Positions 1 to 7,504 of a stretch of DNA of 64,000 nt are shown piece by piece; position 1 is the first letter of the stretch, and each line of letters opens with the position of its first letter. The position numbers were made by a program, and so were the translations under genes. Under the pieces are notes generated by a model that had not been told where the DNA came from, ran no database searches, and saw nothing but the letters and a program-made list of their open reading frames with translations. Origin of the DNA: Acinetobacter sp. 10FS3-1 (GTDB lineage Bacteria; Pseudomonadota; Gammaproteobacteria; Pseudomonadales; Moraxellaceae); contig NZ_CP039144.1 of the NCBI RefSeq assembly GCF_013343215.1, forward strand, positions 1 to 64,000, written 5' to 3'.

Positions 1-867
1 CCCACAAGGCAAACACGGACTAAATCAAACTTATTCTGACGCAGCCATCCAATGCTGCTTAATGATTAAATCTCTATTTAAATTGTCTTTGCAAATGGTT
101 ACTGGCTTTGTCCAAAATCTAAGTAAGCTTTGCGGATTAAATTGGATAGCGCCAGATTATTCAACACTATGTAGAAGACAAAGGCATATCGATATTGCGA
201 TTGGCTATCAAAAAAGTAGTGATAGACTCTATCTACTTGTCGACTCTACTGGTCTAAAGTTTCTAGGTGAAGATGAATGGAAATGAAAGAAACATCAGCC
301 TGAATATCGTCGCCAATCGCGTAAAACTACATATTGGTATAGATGCTGAAACCCTGCAAATACCAGCTGTTCAACTCACGACGAACAATGTGAGTGATTC
401 ACAGGTACTTAGTGATTTACTTGATCAGGTTCCACTTGATGAGCCAATACACTCTGTCTATACCGATGGAGCTTATGACACAAAAAAATACCGTCAAGTC
501 ATTACGGATCGACAAGCGCATGCTGTGATTCCACCCAGAAAAAATGCAAGACCTTAGAAAGATACAAAAGCACATTCTAAGGAGAGAAATGAGTTACTTC
601 GATCAGTCAAATATTTAGGCAGAACACATGGAAAAAAATAGTCAGGCTATCATCACCGAAGCTTGGTGGAAACCAAGATGCATTGCATCAAGTTATTAGG
701 CGATAAACTCAATGCTAGAAATTTTGACAGCCAAGTTAAAAAGATTCATGCACGTGTGGCAGTCTTAAATAAGTTTACGATATTAGGCGGACCTCATACC
801 CAAGTTGTATCTTAAATTAGAATTACTTAGGGAAACTCAACCTTTCAAATCTTTATACAATAAAGCC
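1..867 (+). mobile_element. IS5-family element remnant with decayed transposase (left end outside window)
   Basis: The translation from base 2 is a DDE transposase of the IS5 family (LLVDSTGLKFLGE, then YTDGAYDT and the RSLVETKMHCIKLLGDK end). It is broken: an in-frame TGA at 284-286 follows GEDEWK, one extra A in the run near 327 shifts the frame, a TAG follows KNARP at 555-557, and further stops lie after 600. It cannot make an active enzyme. The right terminal inverted repeat is at about 847-867 (ends in ATAAAGCC) and matches, inverted, the terminus of the second copy at 2331. The left end is before the window. Confidence 0.85.
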
Positions 868-882
868 GAATTAAATACGATA

Positions 883-925
883 GTTAGAGTCTTTAGTTGA
901 TGTAATCAATTACTAAAGCTCTAAC
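883..925. terminator. Long hairpin between IS5 remnant and OAT gene
   Basis: GTTAGAG (883-889) pairs with CTCTAAC (919-925) and CTTTAGT pairs with ACTAAAG, with an inner TGAT/ATCA stem. It lies 37 bases beyond the end of the leftward OAT gene and is followed on the plus side by CTTATTTTT, so it can end transcription from either direction. Confidence 0.6.
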
Positions 926-961
926 CTTATTTTTCAAACTGTTTTTTATCCTTAATTTTAG

Positions 962-2140
962 TTAGGTGGTATAATCTGCATTAATACGTATATATCCTTC
1001 AGATAAGTCACAACCATAAGCAGTGAATTCCCCCTCAGCTATAGATAAAAATATATTAATCTCAATCTCAGATCCTGAGAGATAATCCTTTAGTTTTTTT
1101 AACTCATGGTCTTGTTGAATATCATTCAATAATGGATAAACTTGCTGGTGTCCAAAGGAAATAACAGTTTTTATTGGGTCAATATCTGTCTCTGTATCTA
1201 GTTTACCAATCGCCATTACAACACGCCCCCAGTTAGGGTCGCTACCATGAATTGCTGTTTTAACCAATGGAGAATTAACAATACTTTTTGCAACTAACTT
1301 AGCTTGTTCATTATTTCTAGCACCTTTTACATTAACAATGATTGTCTTTGTAGCACCCTCACCATCACTAGCGATTTGTTTCACTAAATTCAACGCACAT
1401 TGATATAAACTATCACTAAACTCATCTTCGTTAACTGAACCAGCTAGCCCATTTGCGAAAATGGCGGCAGTATCACTAGTCGATGTATCAGTATCAATAC
1501 TTAGTGCATTAAATGTACGATTAACAACATTTCTAAAGATAGTATTTAATTGATTTTGAGCTAATGCCGCATCTGTAAAGAAAAAAGCCAGCATTGTAGC
1601 CATATTAGGCTCGATCATTCCAACCCCCTTGGCAATACCAACTAGAGTCGCATTACCACATTTTACTTTTGAAACTTTGGGATGCGTGTCTGTTGTCATT
1701 ATTGCTTTAGCTGCATTCTGGGCAGTCAAAGTTCCTATTTTTCCAGAAAAATCATGGAAACTTTCACGGATATCATTCATTGGATATTTTTTACCAATAA
1801 CACCTGTTGAAGCAACTAACAGTTTATCTTGTGGCAATCCGAGGACATCAGCAGCAAGTTTCTGTAACTCTTGTGCATGCTCATAGCCTTTCTTCCCCGT
1901 AGCCACATTCGCGTTCTTTGAAAGGACAACTACACCTTGAAGAGGTCCATTTACTAGACTCTCTCTACTAAGGACCACACTAGGTCCAGCAAATAGTGAT
2001 TTTGTGAATACAGATACCGAACTTGCCTGAACGGTAGAAGCCACTAATAAACAATCATCATCAAGATTTTTGAGGCCAACATTAGCTGTTAACCCAATAA
2101 AGCCCTGAGGTAGTTCATCAGAAAAATTAATATCAGACAT
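962..2140 (-). CDS. Ornithine/glutamate N-acetyltransferase, clavulanate Orf6/OAT2-like (ArgJ family)
   Basis: 392 residues, full length for the ArgJ/OAT family of self-cleaving Ntn-hydrolase acetyltransferases, which move acetyl groups between N-acetylornithine and glutamate. Seen: oxyanion segment STGVIG (111-116) and the autoprocessing site GMIEPNM-AT-MLAF with Thr182 as nucleophile. The segments DTDTSTSDTA and the C-terminus YGCDLSEGYIRINADYTT resemble, from memory, the clavulanic-acid-cluster protein Orf6 (OAT2) more than housekeeping ArgJ, which reads DGDTSTNDT. It lies between two decayed IS5-like copies and is divergent from the CarB/A/C-like operon. Inference: part of the same biosynthetic island, supplying an ornithine- or glutamate-derived precursor. 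A displaced arginine-biosynthesis ArgJ is the alternative. Confidence 0.88.
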   Translation of the reverse strand: MSDINFSDELPQGFIGLTANVGLKNLDDDCLLVASTVQASSVSVFTKSLFAGPSVVLSRESLVNGPLQGVVVLSKNANVATGKKGYEHAQELQKLAADVLGLPQDKLLVASTGVIGKKYPMNDIRESFHDFSGKIGTLTAQNAAKAIMTTDTHPKVSKVKCGNATLVGIAKGVGMIEPNMATMLAFFFTDAALAQNQLNTIFRNVVNRTFNALSIDTDTSTSDTAAIFANGLAGSVNEDEFSDSLYQCALNLVKQIASDGEGATKTIIVNVKGARNNEQAKLVAKSIVNSPLVKTAIHGSDPNWGRVVMAIGKLDTETDIDPIKTVISFGHQQVYPLLNDIQQDHELKKLKDYLSGSEIEINIFLSIAEGEFTAYGCDLSEGYIRINADYTT

Positions 2141-2330
2141 TAAAATTTACCTTTGCTGAAAAGTTGAGGCTAAAAAAGATTGAGGATAGGCCTATAACAT
2201 TTTATTGTACATTGCCTATACATAATGAATATAAAAGAATTTGCTACTTTAACTGGATTTTTATTATTTAAAGCATTTATCTAGGGCTGTTGACATTTCA
2301 TAACGATAAAATTGAATTTTACTTTCTCGT

Positions 2331-2990
2331 GGCTTTGTTGCACAAAGATTTAAAAAGTATAACTTCTCTAAGCGACTCAAATTTAAGTGGCAACTTGGGT
2401 ATGAGGTCGGCCTAATATCGTAAACTTATTTAAGACTGCCACACGTGCATGGATCTCATTCACCTAACTAGGAAAACTCCTTGCTGTTAATTTATCGCCT
2501 AATAATTTGATGCAATGCATTTTGGTTTCCACCAAACTTCGACGATGATAACCAAACCACTTTTTCCAAAGTGATCTTCCTGATGGCTTGACTGTTTTCA
2601 ATAACTCATTCCGCTCGATAGACCTCGATTGTTTATCTTTCCAATGTTTTGAATTTTTTGGAGGAATCACTGCATGTGCTTGTCTATCTAAAATGACTTT
2701 TCGGCAGTGTTTAGTGTCATAAGCACCATCGGTATAGTAATCCCTCCTAAAAATAAAAGGATCTAAAAGTAGAATTTTATCTGAAAGTATAAGCGGGAGA
2801 TCCTGCATGAAAACATCTAAATTTACTAACAGCCAGATCATGTCCATCTTGAAGCAAGCGGAGTCTGGCACACCTATTGCTGCCCTTTGCCACTAACAAC
2901 AGCTTTGTCCAACAAAGCTGTATATCAATATATTTCATGCATGAAATATTAAAAAATGTCGGTGAAGAATTACAGCAAATAGTCATTCAT
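2331..2990 (-). mobile_element. Second IS5-like remnant, inverted relative to the first, truncated
   Basis: The terminus GGCTTTGTTGCACAAAGATT at 2331-2350 is an inverted match of the first copy's end at 847-867. The minus-strand reading 2464-2871 carries only the transposase C-terminus (YTDGAYDT to the GYHRRSLVETKMHCIKLLGDK segment). Its first 45 or so codons are unrelated sequence, and an overlapping minus reading (2777-2986) is also unrelated to the IS5 transposase. The element is therefore truncated and rearranged. Together with the first copy it brackets the OAT gene with the two right ends facing inward. Confidence 0.7.
2899..2949. repeat. Two perfect palindromes at the IS remnant junction
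   Basis: ACAGCTTTGT and ACAAAGCTGT form a 10-bp stem with a 3-base loop (2899-2921). Nine bases later ATATTTCATGCATGAAATAT (2930-2949) is a perfect 20-bp palindrome. The first resembles two abutted IS5 termini. The second could be an operator or a recombination scar. Confidence 0.6.
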
Positions 2991-3252
2991 TTTGTGAGTT
3001 ATGCAAGTTGCCTAATGTGTAAATTTACAGGTATCACTTAAAAAATCATCGTTTTATATAATTAATATGATTACTAATGAAAGCTAAAAAAACCTTAAAC
3101 ATTCGACAAACTCATTTCGGAAAATTTATTTTAAGTTGAGATTAAAGAGAGTGTGTAACTTTTAGCCAATTTTATTTTTAATAAAATTCATTACTATCCA
3201 TCTCGATAATTTTTTATCATTTTTATATACTTAAATATACTAAAGGGTTAAT

Positions 3253-3327
3253 ATGAATAATTTAATAAAAGAAAATACAGCTGGAAATATGGAAGTAAGA
3301 GGTGGTCCCACTTGTTTGAACAACTAA
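3253..3327 (+). CDS. 24-residue peptide start cut by IS3 insertion, possible double-glycine leader
   Basis: ATG at 3253 follows AAAGGG (3242-3247) at good spacing. The peptide starts MNNLIKENTAGNMEVRGG then PTC, and the last residues and the stop come from the IS end that begins at 3317. A GG with V at -4 recalls class II bacteriocin leaders, but other leader positions do not fit. It is either the 5' remnant of a peptide gene destroyed by the IS or a chance ORF. Confidence 0.3.
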   Translation: MNNLIKENTAGNMEVRGGPTCLNN

Positions 3328-3358
3328 AAGCGTATTTATAAGTGATATTCCGCTCTAG

Positions 3359-4099
3359 TTAAGCCACCTTGTTTTGTTGGGGTAGCTGATCATAGTAAAA
3401 CTCATTTGGTGTCATTTTGTCTAGACTCGAATGAGGTCGTTTCAAATTATAAAACTCAAAATATGCACTTAATTGCTTTTTCGCATCTGTGACACTGCTA
3501 TAAGCTTTGAGATACACCTCTTCATATTTAACGCTCCGCCATAATCGTTCAACCATCACATTATCTACCCATCGACCTTTACCATCCATACTGATTTGAA
3601 TGCCATTTGATTTCAATACATCAATAAATGCATCACTGGTAAACTGGCTGCCTTGGTCTGTATTAAATATTTCAGGTCGACCATATTTTTCAATCGCTTC
3701 ATTTAAAGCCGAAATACAAAAATCCACCTCCATACTAATCGATACCCTATGCGCAAGTACCTTGCGGCTATGCCAATCAATCACAGCACATAAATAAACA
3801 AAGCCTTTTGCCATAGGGATATACGTTATATCCGTAGACCACACTTGATTACTGCGCTGAATAGCCAACCCTTTGAGCAGATATGGATATTTACGGTGAG
3901 CTTGATTAGCCTGGCTTAAATTTGGTTTGCAATATAACGCCTGAATACCCATTTTCTTCATTAAAGTACGTGTATGACGTCGTCCTATATGATGTCCTTG
4001 ACGATTCAACAAATCACGCATCATACGACTGCCTGCAAAAGGATATTGCATATGTAATTCATCAATACATCGCATCAGCTTCAGATCTGATGCACTCAC
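3359..4099 (-). CDS. IS3-family transposase OrfB (DDE integrase core)
   Basis: 246 residues from the first ATG. The frame is open further upstream (KLIDDSLQISVSKQAKLL), as expected for an OrfAB fusion made by -1 frameshifting. The N-terminal HTH_21-like part (CIDELHMQYPFAGSRMM) is followed by the rve core: WSTDITYIP (first D), NTDQGSQFTS (second D), and the glutamate in VERLWRSVKYEEVY, ending RPHSSLDKMTPNEFYY. All three catalytic acids are present, so the enzyme may be active. Confidence 0.92.
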   Translation of the reverse strand: MSASDLKLMRCIDELHMQYPFAGSRMMRDLLNRQGHHIGRRHTRTLMKKMGIQALYCKPNLSQANQAHRKYPYLLKGLAIQRSNQVWSTDITYIPMAKGFVYLCAVIDWHSRKVLAHRVSISMEVDFCISALNEAIEKYGRPEIFNTDQGSQFTSDAFIDVLKSNGIQISMDGKGRWVDNVMVERLWRSVKYEEVYLKAYSSVTDAKKQLSAYFEFYNLKRPHSSLDKMTPNEFYYDQLPQQNKVA

Positions 4100-4185
4100 A
4101 GGTTTTGGGCGATAGTAATAACAACCACGGGAGACTTTCAGCAGCTTAGCTTGCTTAGATACTGAAATCTGAAGTGAGTCGTCGA

Positions 4186-4491
4186 TTAACTTTTGTGGTT
4201 GAAGCGGCCCAGTTTCTTCAACACACCTTCTAAAAAATCAATTTCTAATGCCTGCTCACCGATTTTTGCATGTAGTTTTTTTAGATCGATGGGTGGTTCT
4301 GTTGGAGCTTTTGATTGATCGAAAGCTTGCGAGGAAGCTGAGATCAATTGATTTTTCCAGTCAATAATTTGGTTTTGATGAACATCAAACTCAGCACTCA
4401 ATTCAGCAAGTGTTTTTTCTGCTTTAATCGCAGCAAGTGCTACCTTAGCTTTAAAATCATTTGAATGATTTCTTCTTGGTCTACGTGCCAT
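4186..4491 (-). CDS. IS3-family transposase OrfA (HTH)
   Basis: About 101 residues from the start MARRPRR (4491); an ATG four codons further upstream (MEYFMARR) is less likely. HTH_Tnp_1 type: FKAKVALAAIKAEKTLAELSAEFDVHQNQIIDWKNQL, then a leucine-rich coiled region (IDLKKLHAKIGEQALEIDFLEGVLKK). It ends with TGA near the orfB frame, where IS3 elements shift to make the fused transposase. Confidence 0.9.
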   Translation of the reverse strand: MARRPRRNHSNDFKAKVALAAIKAEKTLAELSAEFDVHQNQIIDWKNQLISASSQAFDQSKAPTEPPIDLKKLHAKIGEQALEIDFLEGVLKKLGRFNHKS

Positions 4492-4525
4492 AAAATACTC
4501 CATATATTGATGTTTATAACATCAT

Positions 4526-5311
4526 TTGAGGAGCAGAATATCACTTATAGGAGTTGTTCAAATTTACGGATCCATCTCTGTACAAGGCGAAGTAGCTGTA
4601 TTCACATTTTCAGGTTCTGGTCACAATACATTTGCAACTTGGAAAATGAATGAAATTGCCGAAACTTTAGAAAATTTGGATACGAGCAGTATTAGAGCAG
4701 TCATCATCACTGCTGGTGAAGGCCGATCTTTCGGGGTTGGTGGTGATTTTCATGAAGTTAATACTTTTAAAGGATCAGATGAAGTTGATAAGTGGATTGC
4801 AGCATGTGTTCGCATGTATACATCCGTTTTAGCTTTATCAGTTCCGGTAATTGCAGCACTTGATGGATATTCTATTGGTATTGGTTTACAACTGGCATTG
4901 TGTGCGGATTATAGAGTTGCATCTCATATTGCCGATTTAAGGATGCCTGAATTAAAACTTGGTATTGCATGTGTTTTGGGTTCTTGTTTATTAAATGAAA
5001 GAGTTGCGCCACATGTAGTAAATCGAATGATCATGACATGTGAACCTTGGTTAGCACCAAAAGCTTTTGAGGATGGTTTGGTTGACGTGGTAGCTTCAGA
5101 AAATGAATCTGTTCTTGAAAAAGCAAAAACTATCGCTCAACAATTTTCAAAATACCAACCAGTACCTTTTAAAACAACTAAACGTTATGCCAATGCAGGC
5201 ATTATTGAACGACTTGAGCATGCACGAATCGAAGCGACTAGAGCTCACCGTGCTGGATTCGCCGCCTCACAATCAGCACAAGAACGCATGCGTGAAGTGA
5301 TTAGTAGTTAA
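4526..5311 (+). CDS. Carboxymethylproline synthase-like crotonase (CarB/ThnE-like), 5' end replaced by IS
   Basis: CarB condenses malonyl-CoA with pyrroline-5-carboxylate to carboxymethylproline, the carbapenam precursor. Seen: crotonase core with oxyanion segment RSFGVGGDFHEVN, DGYSIGIGLQLAL, MPELKLGIACVLG, and the C-terminal TTKRYANAGIIERLEHARIE. From memory these align along their length with Pectobacterium CarB (RSFSAGGDFNEVK, MPELKHGIGCSVG). The only open start is TTG 4526 inside the IS3 end. An AGGAG at 4549-4553 precedes a possible ATT start at 4562. The native start was probably lost. First gene of an operon with the CarA-, CarC- and ligase-like genes. A plain enoyl-CoA hydratase is the alternative. 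Confidence 0.85.
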   Translation: MRSRISLIGVVQIYGSISVQGEVAVFTFSGSGHNTFATWKMNEIAETLENLDTSSIRAVIITAGEGRSFGVGGDFHEVNTFKGSDEVDKWIAACVRMYTSVLALSVPVIAALDGYSIGIGLQLALCADYRVASHIADLRMPELKLGIACVLGSCLLNERVAPHVVNRMIMTCEPWLAPKAFEDGLVDVVASENESVLEKAKTIAQQFSKYQPVPFKTTKRYANAGIIERLEHARIEATRAHRAGFAASQSAQERMREVISS

Positions 5312-5421
5312 GTAAAAAGAGTAAGTAAGAGATGATTGATATCGTCTGTTAATTTACTGAAATTAAAGACAATAATTTATTAGTTTTAGATTTAGCAACC
5401 TAAAAGTATTTGGAATATATA

Positions 5422-6612
5422 ATGGATTTAGGACTTAATGCAGGAATTTTTGTTATCTCTGGTTTTTATTTTACCAAAAACAAGACAGAAAGGTCTGTAT
5501 ACAATGTATATCGTAAGGATATTGCATTAAAAGCGGGTACGGTTTTTGGAGCGAGCTCTATTGAGATTACTGCTCCCTCACTGGGTCAATGGCAATTATT
5601 TATTGCAAAACGTGATGTAGAGAAAGGAGAATGGGTTGTCACTAATGACTATATTTTTGCTGAGCAATTGATTGCTACTTGGAATAAAGAGTCATCTCAT
5701 ACTACAGAGTTGATCAAGCTCGATCCTGGTAATTTTGTAAAAATTAACAAAAATGACAATGGTATTTGGGATATAGAAATCACTAGCAAAAAGAATACGT
5801 TAATATCTACAACAACGGTAACAGACTTATTTGAAGCAATATCAAATGTTGAAGAAGCTTTAGCTATATCTGTAGGTTCTATTGCCCAATCACAACGGCC
5901 AGTAATGTTGTTGCTATCTGGTGGTGTTGATTCAGGATTACTCTGTTCATTTTTGGCTGCACAACAAGCTGATGTAGTAGCTGTCACTATTAAGACGCCA
6001 TGGGGGGATGAATTAGAGGGAGCAACAGCGACAGCTGCACATGTGGGTGTGCCATTAGTAACTCTTGAACTATCTAAGGAAGACTTATTAGCTGGTATAG
6101 AACCAACACTACGTTGGATTCAGCATGATAATGTTGAGATAACTTTGATTCAGTTATTAGTAACAATTGCGCATAACTATGCGAGCAGTCAAGGTCGAGA
6201 TCTTGTTACAGGTATGGGAAGTGATCTACTTAATTCTGTTTCAGAAACAGGAATGGAAGCTTCACCTGATGAACAGGGTCTAGCTGATAGAATCATAAAT
6301 GTTAGTGGATCAGGATTACTCAAAACGAATGCTCTTGGTACGGCAGGTAAATACTTGATTCACCACCCTTATTGGCAGGCTTCCACAATTGCAGCTCAAT
6401 TAGCTGTAGACCAAATATTGAAATCTGATGGTACTTTCGAAAAGTATTATTTGAGAAAACTAGCCCAAAGAAGGTTGCCTGAAAAGATAGCATTTGGATA
6501 TAAAACAGCAATTCATCAGGGGTCAAACCTAGAGCAAGGTTTATCTGAATCGCTGTTACCATTGACGTTGGATGAACATATTAAACAGTTATGGAAAGCG
6601 ATTGCCCACTAG
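5422..6612 (+). CDS. Beta-lactam synthetase-like / asparagine synthetase-like enzyme (CarA/BLS-like)
   Basis: 396 residues from ATG 5422. CarA and BLS (about 500 residues) adenylate a beta-amino acid and close the beta-lactam ring. The C-terminal synthetase domain is complete: PP-loop LLSGGVDSG (about 165-173), TGMGSDLL, HHPYW, and YKTAIHQGS, whose Lys (about 361) aligns with the catalytic Lys443 of CarA (KIGIHEGS). The N-terminal Ntn-like domain is about 100 residues short and lacks the glutaminase Cys, as in CarA. From memory, CarA Tyr345 (GYGSDLL) is Met here and Glu380 aligns with Leu, so ring-closing chemistry may be altered. Next gene starts 85 bases on. Confidence 0.85.
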   Translation: MDLGLNAGIFVISGFYFTKNKTERSVYNVYRKDIALKAGTVFGASSIEITAPSLGQWQLFIAKRDVEKGEWVVTNDYIFAEQLIATWNKESSHTTELIKLDPGNFVKINKNDNGIWDIEITSKKNTLISTTTVTDLFEAISNVEEALAISVGSIAQSQRPVMLLLSGGVDSGLLCSFLAAQQADVVAVTIKTPWGDELEGATATAAHVGVPLVTLELSKEDLLAGIEPTLRWIQHDNVEITLIQLLVTIAHNYASSQGRDLVTGMGSDLLNSVSETGMEASPDEQGLADRIINVSGSGLLKTNALGTAGKYLIHHPYWQASTIAAQLAVDQILKSDGTFEKYYLRKLAQRRLPEKIAFGYKTAIHQGSNLEQGLSESLLPLTLDEHIKQLWKAIAH

Positions 6613-6697
6613 GCTGAATATAGCTATTTGCATTTTGGAATTAGAAATATCAATCCAATATTGCAAATAGCTCTGAATATTTTTATCAGGATTAATT

Positions 6698-7504
6698 ATG
6701 AAAACAACTATAGAACAGATAGCTAATTCAAAAATAGGGATCCAGTTAGCTCGAAACGAAGCTTGGCCCTCATTAAAGGAATTGGCTGATGAAGTGATTT
6801 CTAATGCGAAAGAGCATGGTGTTGCATTGGCCAAGAACCTCTCACTCACGCGGGAACAGTTCAAGGAACTAGTTAATTTGGCAGGAAAGACAGCGGAACA
6901 CCGATTCGGAACAGGTTCGGCTGAATTACTAGATCTTAATGCAGATCCAAATCCAGAAAAATACGTAACTGGACGCGTTGCACTACCATTGCATAATGAT
7001 GGCGCATTTGTAGGAACACATCCTAGTTATATTATTCTTTATTGTGTTGAGTTTAATCAGAGTAATGGATATGGTGAAACTGAAATTTGTGATCAGAAAT
7101 TAGCATTTGAATCTATGCCAGAACATTTGAAAGCAATATTTGAGAAAGACTGGGAATATAAAATACATGACGCCTCACACTTCCCATCCATTGCACATAA
7201 ATGGATATCTGTACCACCTTTGATTAAAAAAGATGATGGAACTACATCATTTAATTTAGCCCTCCCATTTGATACAACTGAGAAAGCACCAGCTTGGTCT
7301 GTACGTTTAGCGGATCATGATGAACAAAACAGCCGTGATTTACTAGTTGAGCTCGACCAATTCCTCAAGAATTGTGATGCTTTTTATTCTCATCGTTGGA
7401 ATGTAGGGGATTTACTGATAATCAATAACTCTAAAGTTATACATGGCAGAAATACCATTACCGAAAATGGTACTCGTCACTTATTTAGAGGGCAATTACA
7501 ATGA
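6698..7504 (+). CDS. Carbapenem synthase-like Fe(II)/2-oxoglutarate oxygenase (CarC-like, TauD superfamily)
   Basis: 268 residues; CarC is 273. CarC epimerises and desaturates carbapenams. Seen: metal-binding H99-x-D101 in LPLHNDG, distal H249 in SKVIHGRN, and 2-oxoglutarate-binding Arg in TRHLFRGQ. YVTGRVALPLHNDG and GDLLIINNSKVIHGR match CarC (IVTGRGQLPFHADG, GDLLIMDNRRVIHER) from memory. CarC Tyr165, proposed as hydrogen donor in epimerisation, falls in ASHFPS here with no Tyr. Start has AGGA upstream; the stop overlaps the next ATG (ATGA), so the two genes are translationally coupled. TauD or clavaminate synthase is a less likely identity. Confidence 0.88.
   Translation: MKTTIEQIANSKIGIQLARNEAWPSLKELADEVISNAKEHGVALAKNLSLTREQFKELVNLAGKTAEHRFGTGSAELLDLNADPNPEKYVTGRVALPLHNDGAFVGTHPSYIILYCVEFNQSNGYGETEICDQKLAFESMPEHLKAIFEKDWEYKIHDASHFPSIAHKWISVPPLIKKDDGTTSFNLALPFDTTEKAPAWSVRLADHDEQNSRDLLVELDQFLKNCDAFYSHRWNVGDLLIINNSKVIHGRNTITENGTRHLFRGQLQ

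Larger units (their letters stand above)
3317..4560 (-). mobile_element. IS3-family insertion sequence
   Basis: 1244 bp, the usual IS3 size. Termini TGAACAACT (3317-3325) and AGTTGTTCA (4552-4560) are inverted, and TATAAGTGATATTC (3337-3350) repeats inverted at 4536-4549. The left end carries about 8 extra bases between these two blocks. It contains orfA and orfB in different frames. The flanking bases (..GTT and AAT..) show no target duplication, which suggests a deletion next to the element after insertion. Confidence 0.85.

Noticed and set aside
1..4560. Composite transposon made of the two IS5-like copies around the OAT gene
   Set aside because: Both transposases are broken, the second copy is truncated, and no target duplication can be seen, so a working composite is not supported.
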